The notes below the pieces were generated by a model. That model searched no databases. It was not told the origin of the DNA and saw only the letters and a list, made by a program, of their open reading frames with translations. A program made the translations under genes and the position numbers. A DNA stretch of 64,000 nt, taken from the NCBI GenBank assembly GCA_038233215.1, contig JBBSML010000012.1, positions 1-64,000 on the forward strand, written 5' to 3'. The stretch's first letter is position 1, and every line of letters starts with the position of its first letter. The DNA comes from JACDBZ01 sp038233215. GTDB taxonomy: Bacteria; Chloroflexota; Limnocylindria; QHBO01. Positions 59,102-64,000 of this stretch are shown here, in pieces.

Positions 59102-59121
59102 AAGAATTTCCACCGCGGCAG

Positions 59122-60399
59122 CTATGCCTCGATGCGGTTGATGTTGGCGCCGAGGGCGACGAGCTTGGCTTCGATCTGCTCGTAGCCGCGATCCACGTGC
59201 TCGATGCCGGAGATGACCGACGTGCCCGTGGCGACGAGCGCGGCGAGGATGAGGGTGGCGCCCGCACGCAGGTCCGCGATCCCGACCTCGGCACCGTGAA
59301 GGGGCGTGGGACCGGAGATCCTGGCGCGCCGGTCGTCGAGAAGCTCGATGTCGGCGCCCATCCGCGACAGCTCGCGCAGGTGGTCGAGACGGTCCTCGAA
59401 GATCGTCTCGTTGATGGTCGAGATGCCATCCGCTTGGGTGAGCAGGACTGAAAGGGGCGCCTGGAAGTCGGTGGCGAATCCGGGATAGGGATCGGTGCGC
59501 AGGTCGACGGCGCGCAGGGAACCCGGGTCAACGGCGCGGACGGTGAGGGTGGAGGCGGCCGCATCGGCCTCATAGGAAACGTTCATGCGATCGCAGACTT
59601 CCAGGAACGCGCCGAGGTGCGCGGGATTCACGCCACGCAGGGTGACCGACCCGCCGGTGATGGCGGCCGCGATGGCGAAGGTTTCGGCCTCGAGCCGGTC
59701 GCCGATCACGTGGTGCTCGACCCCGCCCAAACGATCAACGCCCTCGATCTCGATGCGGCGCTCCTCCGTGCGCTCGATCCTGGCGCCCATGGAGCGGAGC
59801 ATGGCAATCAGGTCGTCCACCTCCGGCTCGAGCGCCGCGTTGTCGAGGATCGTCGTTCCGCGGGTCAGCGTGGCGGCCAGCATCGCGTTTTCGGTGCCCA
59901 TGACGGTGACAATCGGGAACTCGATGTGCGCCCCTCGAAGACCGTCGGGCGGCGCCGCCGCAAAGTAGTAGCCGTTGCGATACACGATCGTGGCGCCCAG
60001 GCGCTCCATTGCGTGGACGTGCAGGTCGACCGGGCGCCGTCCGATTCGATCCCCGCCGGGATTCGGCAGGATCACCCGGCCGAACCGCGCCAGCATCGGT
60101 CCCAGGAGGATGAAGCTGGCCCGCATTTTCATGGCCGCGTCGAGCGGCACGAACGGCCACGGCGCTTCGACCGCGCGCAGCTCCAGCGCGTCGCCGTTCA
60201 CGCGCCGAACCTCGAAACCGATATCGGTGAGGACCTCGCGCAGAATGGCGACGTCGCTGATCTTCGGCACGTTGCGCAGCGTGCACGGTTCGTCGGTCAG
60301 GACGGCCGCGGCCATCATCTTCAGGACCGCGTTCTTGGCGCCGGCGATGCGCACCTCGCCGGAGAGCGGCACGCCGCCCGTGATCACGAACTTCTGCAT
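59122..60399 (-). CDS. murA: UDP-N-acetylglucosamine 1-carboxyvinyltransferase (MurA) with Asp at the catalytic Cys position
   Basis: MurA commits UDP-GlcNAc to peptidoglycan by adding enolpyruvate. The 425-residue protein has GEVRIAGAKNAVLKMMAA at the N-terminus, PNPGGDRIGRRPVDLHV, and TDPYPGFATDFQAPLSVLLT near residue 300. In the loop where E. coli has Gly-Gly-Cys-Thr-Ile-Gly, this protein has Gly-Gly-Asp-Arg-Ile-Gly. Replacement of Cys115 by Asp is known in fosfomycin-insensitive MurA of mycobacteria and chlamydiae. Its promoter probably includes the AT palindrome at 60438-60459. Confidence 0.95.
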   Translation of the reverse strand: MQKFVITGGVPLSGEVRIAGAKNAVLKMMAAAVLTDEPCTLRNVPKISDVAILREVLTDIGFEVRRVNGDALELRAVEAPWPFVPLDAAMKMRASFILLGPMLARFGRVILPNPGGDRIGRRPVDLHVHAMERLGATIVYRNGYYFAAAPPDGLRGAHIEFPIVTVMGTENAMLAATLTRGTTILDNAALEPEVDDLIAMLRSMGARIERTEERRIEIEGVDRLGGVEHHVIGDRLEAETFAIAAAITGGSVTLRGVNPAHLGAFLEVCDRMNVSYEADAAASTLTVRAVDPGSLRAVDLRTDPYPGFATDFQAPLSVLLTQADGISTINETIFEDRLDHLRELSRMGADIELLDDRRARISGPTPLHGAEVGIADLRAGATLILAALVATGTSVISGIEHVDRGYEQIEAKLVALGANINRIEA

Positions 60400-60437
60400 G
60401 GACCGATGCAGTCTAGTGGGAGCCCTGCGGGAGCGCT

Positions 60438-60459
60438 GGAGTATATACGTATATATTCC
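60438..60459 (-). promoter_or_regulatory. AT-rich palindrome upstream of murA
   Basis: On the minus strand it reads GAATATATACGTATATACTC, one base different from the site at 393-412. TATACT would be the -10 and lies 35-45 bases before the murA ATG, leaving a short 5' UTR. It is an 11-bp inverted repeat centred on ACGT with one mismatch. Regulator unknown. Confidence 0.55.
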
Positions 60460-60477
60460 ACAGCCGCCAAGGCCGAA

Positions 60478-60804
60478 TCACCCGGGAAACGCCTCTTTCC
60501 ACTCATGCCCGCCCATGTGGTGGCCGTCGCACAACCCGAGGCGCCCCCCCATGTGGCGCGACGGCAGATACGGCTGCATTCCCGCCTCGAAGGGAGTCGG
60601 CTCGCGATTGCAGATCATCATCCGCCCCTCTCGCGCCCACTCGTAGAGATGATCAGATGAGCAGAACCGATACGGCTTCGTGAAATTGACCGTTTCACCA
60701 TGGGCCGGACTGCTCGGGAGGCCGATCGGCCCTGTCTCGCGCACAACCTCGATCCGCACCGGCAACTGCGGCATGCGCGTGCCGCATCGGTCGCAGGACA
60801 GCAC
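60478..60804 (-). CDS. Small zinc-binding-type protein of unknown function
   Basis: The 108-residue protein has CDRCGTRMPQLPVRI at the N-terminus and FCSSDHLYEWAREGRMMICN in the second half. These supply Cys and His residues as in treble-clef or YHS-like zinc sites. A His-rich end (DGHHMGGHEW) follows. GTG 60804 begins the first CxxC motif directly, so the start is credible. It is three bases downstream of the 60808 gene and probably cotranscribed with it. No family name can be given with confidence. Confidence 0.65.
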   Translation of the reverse strand: MLSCDRCGTRMPQLPVRIEVVRETGPIGLPSSPAHGETVNFTKPYRFCSSDHLYEWAREGRMMICNREPTPFEAGMQPYLPSRHMGGRLGLCDGHHMGGHEWKEAFPG

Positions 60805-60807
60805 CCG

Positions 60808-61017
60808 TCAGCCGGTGTAATGCGCGCCGTCGTCCGCCGAGTGGCGCTCGACGAAACCGGGATCGAGGTTGGGATCCTCGCCGACCGGTGATCCCCTGTG
60901 CGGCATCGAGTCGACCGGGCAGATGAACGGAAACTCGCGCCCGACCTTGCGAAGCTCCTGCATGCGCCGATGCGGGGGCTCCGGCTGTCCGGGTGGCGTC
61001 AACGGCTTCTCATCCAT
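60808..61017 (-). CDS. Small hypothetical protein, 69 residues
   Basis: MDEKPLTPPGQPEPPHRRM precedes a short charged region, FPFICPVDSMPHRG and an acidic C-terminus. It is soluble, Pro-rich and has strong GC3 bias. Its stop is followed at once by the next gene's GTG, which supports a real two-gene operon. There is no recognised domain and a single Cys. Upstream lies HIR copy C. Confidence 0.55.
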   Translation of the reverse strand: MDEKPLTPPGQPEPPHRRMQELRKVGREFPFICPVDSMPHRGSPVGEDPNLDPGFVERHSADDGAHYTG

Positions 61018-61099
61018 GCGCCGATGCTACCGCAGCGGCCCACCATTGGCGCGATGCCCCTCCCGTACTGGCTGACGCGCTTCAATCTCGGATTGTCCC

Positions 61100-61245
61100 G
61101 CGCTTTGCGCCGGGTGCACGTAACGACCAAGATCGGGCGCTTATTGCGTCAAATCGGCCGGAACATGCCCAGTATTTGCACTACGCGCACACCCTGGTCA
61201 GCAAAACGAGGCAAAGTCGTAGATACGTGCACCCGGTGCAAGCGC
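61100..61245 (+). repeat. Hairpin-ended intergenic repeat (HIR), copy C
   Basis: The left arm 61100-61127 and right arm 61216-61245 are inverted over about 28 bases (GCGC..., then GGGTGCACGTA; and its complement with a 2-3-base insertion). The core at 61171-61185 has TATTTGCACTACG, a weaker match to copies A and B. It lies between atpC and the small-gene operon and could act as a bidirectional RNA hairpin. Confidence 0.6.
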
Positions 61246-61294
61246 CCACCCCGCCGCCTGATCGGGCCCGGCGGAGACGTGTCAGTGGCGAGAG

Positions 61295-61705
61295 TCAGCC
61301 GCGGGATCGGCGACGGGTGGCGATGCGCTCGCGCATGAGGGCGGTCTGGAGCGAGGCGCGGACGCGGCCGAGGTCGATGGGATCCTTGGTTTCGCCGAGC
61401 TCCGCCTCGGCTCGCTTGCGGGCCTCGACGGCCTTCGCCTCGTCGATCTCCTCGGAGTGCTCGGCCAGGTCGGCCATGACGATCACCTTGTCCGGGCGAA
61501 CCTCCACAAAGCCGCCCGAGATGAGCAGTGACTGCTCGGTGCCGCCCTTCTTGATCCGGAGCTCCCCGATCCCCAACGCGCTGATCAGGCGCGTGTGGTG
61601 GGGCAGGATGCCGAGCTGGCCATCGATGCCGGGCACGATGACCATGTCCACCTCATCGGTGTAGGCCAGTCGCTCCGGCGAGACGATCTCCAGCTGCATC
61701 GGCAT
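61295..61705 (-). CDS. atpC: ATP synthase epsilon subunit
   Basis: The 136-residue protein is the F1 rotor subunit. It begins MPMQLEIVSPERLAYTDEVD, then VIVPGIDGQLGILPHHTRL and LLISGGFVEVRPDKVIVMAD, the N-terminal beta-sandwich. The C-terminal helices start at EEIDEAKAVEARKRAEAEL. Length is standard. It is three bases after atpD. ATG 61705 or the one two codons later could be used. Confidence 0.95.
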   Translation of the reverse strand: MPMQLEIVSPERLAYTDEVDMVIVPGIDGQLGILPHHTRLISALGIGELRIKKGGTEQSLLISGGFVEVRPDKVIVMADLAEHSEEIDEAKAVEARKRAEAELGETKDPIDLGRVRASLQTALMRERIATRRRSRG

Positions 61706-61708
61706 CGG

Positions 61709-63121
61709 TCAGCCCATCTTCTCTGCGTTGGCGACCACGTCCTCGATCTTGCCGGCCATGAAGAACGCCTGCTCCGGGAGCTGATCGTACTTGCCCGCGA
61801 GGATCTCGCCGAAGCCGCGAACCGTCTCCTTGAGCTCGACGTATGCGCCGGAACGCCCGGTGAACTGCTCGGCCACGAAGAACGGCTGGCTCATGAAGCG
61901 CTGCAGGCGGCGGGCGCGGGAGACGGACACCTTGTCCTCCTCCGAGAGCTCGTCCATGCCCCGGATGGCGATGATGTCCTGGAGGTCCTTGTAGCGCTGC
62001 AGCGTTCGCTGCACCTCACGAGCGACTTCGAAATGCTCGTCACCGACAATGCGCCGATCAAGCACGGTCGAGGTCGAGGTCAGCGGATCGACGGCCGGGT
62101 AGATGCCGAGCTCCACGATGGAGCGCTCGAGGCGGATCGTCGAGTCCAGGTGGGCGAAGGTCGTCGCGGGCGCCGGATCGGTGTAGTCGTCCGCGGGAAC
62201 GAAGATGGCCTGGAGCGAGGTGATCGAACCATTCTTGGTCGAGGTGATGCGCTCCTGGAGGTCGCCCATCTCGGTCGCCAGGGTCGGCTGGTAGCCGACG
62301 GCGGAGGGCATGCGGCCCAACAGCGCGGAGACTTCCGACCCTGCCTGCGTGAAACGAAAGATGTTGTCGATGAAGAGGAGGATGTCGCGTCCCTCCTCGT
62401 CGCGGAAGTACTCGGCCATGGCCAGCGCGGTCAGGCCGACGCGCTGGCGCGCGCCGGGCGGCTCGTTCATCTGGCCGAAGACCATGACGGTCTTGTCGAT
62501 GACGCCCGACTCGGTCATCTCGCCGAGCAGGTCGTTCCCCTCGCGCGATCGCTCGCCGACGCCGGCGAAGACCGAGTAGCCTCCGTGCTCTGCCGCGATG
62601 TTTCGGATCAGTTCCTGGATGATGACCGTCTTGCCGGTGCCGGCGCCGCCGAAGACCCCGACCTTGCCGCCGCGCCGGAACGGAGCGATGAGGTCGATGA
62701 CCTTGATGCCGGTCTCGAAGACCTGCGCCTCGGTCTCCATCTGATCGAAGGCGGGAGGCTCGCGGTGGATGGGCAGGTACTTCTCCGCCTTGACCTCGCC
62801 CTTGCCGTCGATGGGGTGGCCGAGCACGTCGAACACGCGGCCCAGCGTGGCCTCGCCGACCGGCACCGTGATGGCCGCGCCGGTGTCGACCGCGTCGAGC
62901 CCGCGTGACAGGCCATCGGTGGTGGACATGGCCACGGCACGCACCCAGTTGTTGCCCAGGTGCTGCTGCACCTCGACCACCAGCGTCTCATCGGCGCCTG
63001 TTGAATCTGCCTTCTTGGGACGCTGGATCTCCAGCGCGTTGTAGATATCGGGCAGCTCCCCGGGCGGGAACTCGACGTCGATCACGGGGCCCGTGATCTG
63101 GATCACCTTACCGGTCGCCAT
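61709..63121 (-). CDS. atpD: ATP synthase subunit beta
   Basis: This 470-residue catalytic subunit of F1 has Walker A GVFGGAGTGKTVIIQEL near residue 155, VFAGVGERSREGNDL, Walker B DILLFIDNIFRFTQAG, the signature PAVDPLTSTSTVLD, and the DELSEED-equivalent DELSEEDK near 390. Everything expected for nucleotide binding and catalysis is present. It lies between atpG (22 bases upstream) and atpC in the usual order. Confidence 0.98.
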   Translation of the reverse strand: MATGKVIQITGPVIDVEFPPGELPDIYNALEIQRPKKADSTGADETLVVEVQQHLGNNWVRAVAMSTTDGLSRGLDAVDTGAAITVPVGEATLGRVFDVLGHPIDGKGEVKAEKYLPIHREPPAFDQMETEAQVFETGIKVIDLIAPFRRGGKVGVFGGAGTGKTVIIQELIRNIAAEHGGYSVFAGVGERSREGNDLLGEMTESGVIDKTVMVFGQMNEPPGARQRVGLTALAMAEYFRDEEGRDILLFIDNIFRFTQAGSEVSALLGRMPSAVGYQPTLATEMGDLQERITSTKNGSITSLQAIFVPADDYTDPAPATTFAHLDSTIRLERSIVELGIYPAVDPLTSTSTVLDRRIVGDEHFEVAREVQRTLQRYKDLQDIIAIRGMDELSEEDKVSVSRARRLQRFMSQPFFVAEQFTGRSGAYVELKETVRGFGEILAGKYDQLPEQAFFMAGKIEDVVANAEKMG

Positions 63122-63143
63122 CGGTCTGTTCTTCTCCTTACGC

Positions 63144-64000
63144 CTACCCGAGCGCTTCCGCGCCGGAGGCGATCTCGATCATTTCGCGGGTGATGGTCGC
63201 CTGACGCGTCTTGTTGTAGACAAGCGTCAGGTCACCGATGAGCTCGTTTGCGTTCTCGGTGGAATTGCGCATGGCGATCATGCGCGCGCTCTGTTCCGAG
63301 GCGTTGTTCTCGAGCACGGCTCGATAGATGTTGATGGCCACGTAATGCGGCAACAGCCGCCGTAGGACGGCTTCGGGTGACGGCTCGAACAGGTACTCGT
63401 CGTTCGTGCGCTCGTGCTCGTCGGCCATTTCGGGCCGGACGACCGGCAGAATCGTATCGATCTCCGGCTTCTGCGCGAGGGTCGACACGAACGTGCTGTA
63501 GGCGATGTCGATCTCGTCGAACTTCTCCGCAAGGAAGTCCTCGGTCACCAGCCGGGCGATGGGCGTCACGTCCGCGAAGGACGGCCGGTCGCCGAGCTGA
63601 GCGAAGTGCGCGGCGATCGGCACGCCGGACCTGCGCAGCGCGTCACGACCCTTGCGACCGACGGTGATGGCCTCGATCTCGACCGGCGCGTCGCCATTCG
63701 TCGTGGATGCCCGTCGCGCCACCCAGCGAAGGACTGATCGCGTGGCGTTCGCGTTCAGGGAACCCGCGAGGCCACGGTCGGTGGTGATGACGATGATCGC
63801 GACGCGCCGAATGGGCCGGACCGCCAGCAGTGGGTCGATCTCCTCCGTCAGCCCCGCGGCTCCGGCAACGCGGCTCAGCGCGCCCTCCAGCTCATCCGCG
63901 TAGGGCCGCGCGGCAAGAATGGCATCCTGCGCCCGCTTCATGCGCGAGGCAGCCACCATCTCCATCGCCCGTGTGATCTGGGCGATGTTGCGGACGGATC
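63144..64000 (-). CDS. atpG: ATP synthase subunit gamma, 5' end beyond the window
   Basis: About 285 residues of the central stalk are visible. The end nearest the edge reads SVRNIAQITRAMEMVAASRM, the conserved N-terminal coil. IVITTDRGLAGSLNANATR lies mid-protein, and the C-terminal signature SARMIAMRNSTENANELIGD precedes the stop at 63144. A few N-terminal residues are outside the window. It is followed by atpD and atpC, so atpH and atpA are expected just beyond the right edge. Confidence 0.95.
   Translation of the reverse strand, partial: SVRNIAQITRAMEMVAASRMKRAQDAILAARPYADELEGALSRVAGAAGLTEEIDPLLAVRPIRRVAIIVITTDRGLAGSLNANATRSVLRWVARRASTTNGDAPVEIEAITVGRKGRDALRRSGVPIAAHFAQLGDRPSFADVTPIARLVTEDFLAEKFDEIDIAYSTFVSTLAQKPEIDTILPVVRPEMADEHERTNDEYLFEPSPEAVLRRLLPHYVAINIYRAVLENNASEQSARMIAMRNSTENANELIGDLTLVYNKTRQATITREMIEIASGAEALG

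Noticed and set aside
61595..62908. A 437-codon plus-strand frame opposite atpD
   Set aside because: atpD and atpC are certain on the other strand. This frame has only mirror-image composition.

Overview
The window is GC-rich and densely coded, with many GTG/TTG starts and 4-bp ATGA or GTGA overlaps between neighbouring genes. It carries an F1 ATP synthase segment, mreB, a MurA with Asp at the usual catalytic Cys position, and a Tad/Flp pilus locus with no secretin. Together these suggest a monoderm, soil- or groundwater-type member of the Chloroflexota (Limnocylindria-like). That assignment is inference from gene content, not from a marker-gene search. I see no rRNA, tRNA or CRISPR array.

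Left edge (0-3.5 kb): an accessory patch with a repeat element, a small membrane protein, a VapBC module next to the relic of a second VapC, the severed 3' end of an FAD-dependent oxidoreductase, and a Phd-like/RelE-like toxin-antitoxin pair with a promoter that predicts a leaderless transcript.

Polysaccharide and membrane glycosyltransferase region (3.5-32 kb): a fused MFS/spermidine-synthase-like protein; a series of GT87 (DUF2029) membrane glycosyltransferases with two decayed genes among them; the complete dTDP-L-rhamnose operon rmlA-rmlB-rmlD-rmlC; three GT2 glycosyltransferases; two methyltransferases; a Wzx-type flippase; a DegT aminotransferase; a second VapBC module; a fused phosphoglycosyltransferase/NDP-sugar dehydratase; an O-antigen-ligase-like protein with TPRs; and several more GT-C-type membrane proteins. 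The likely joint output is a lipid-linked, rhamnose- and probably amino-sugar-containing surface polysaccharide that is built on an undecaprenyl carrier, flipped and polymerised.

Tad/Flp pilus region (32-48.2 kb): a DegS/DegU-like two-component pair and a strong terminator precede the Flp pilin gene. cpaB, a receiver-ParA CpaE, cpaF, tadB and tadC follow, then an OmpR-type regulator and histidine kinase, then TadE-like and TadG-like minor pilins. One of these is fused to three PASTA-like, cysteine-paired domains. A convergent operon on the other strand holds two more TadE-like proteins and a second TadG-like protein.

Housekeeping region (48.3-64 kb): comF with a decayed duplicate, a DUF192 protein, a Fic protein with a substituted motif histidine, long-form hpf, endonuclease IV, an XRE regulator, a UPF0104-type membrane protein, a PHP phosphoesterase, mreB, an HTH-PD-(D/E)XK fusion, a Nei/Fpg glycosylase, murA and atpC-atpD-atpG (atpG runs off the right edge).

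Two apparently undescribed dispersed intergenic elements stand out. One is a composite of about 178 bp built from three 34-bp units, with four copies (two per orientation). The other is a hairpin-ended element of about 135-145 bp with three copies. An AT-rich palindrome is shared by the promoter regions of murA and a small membrane protein gene.
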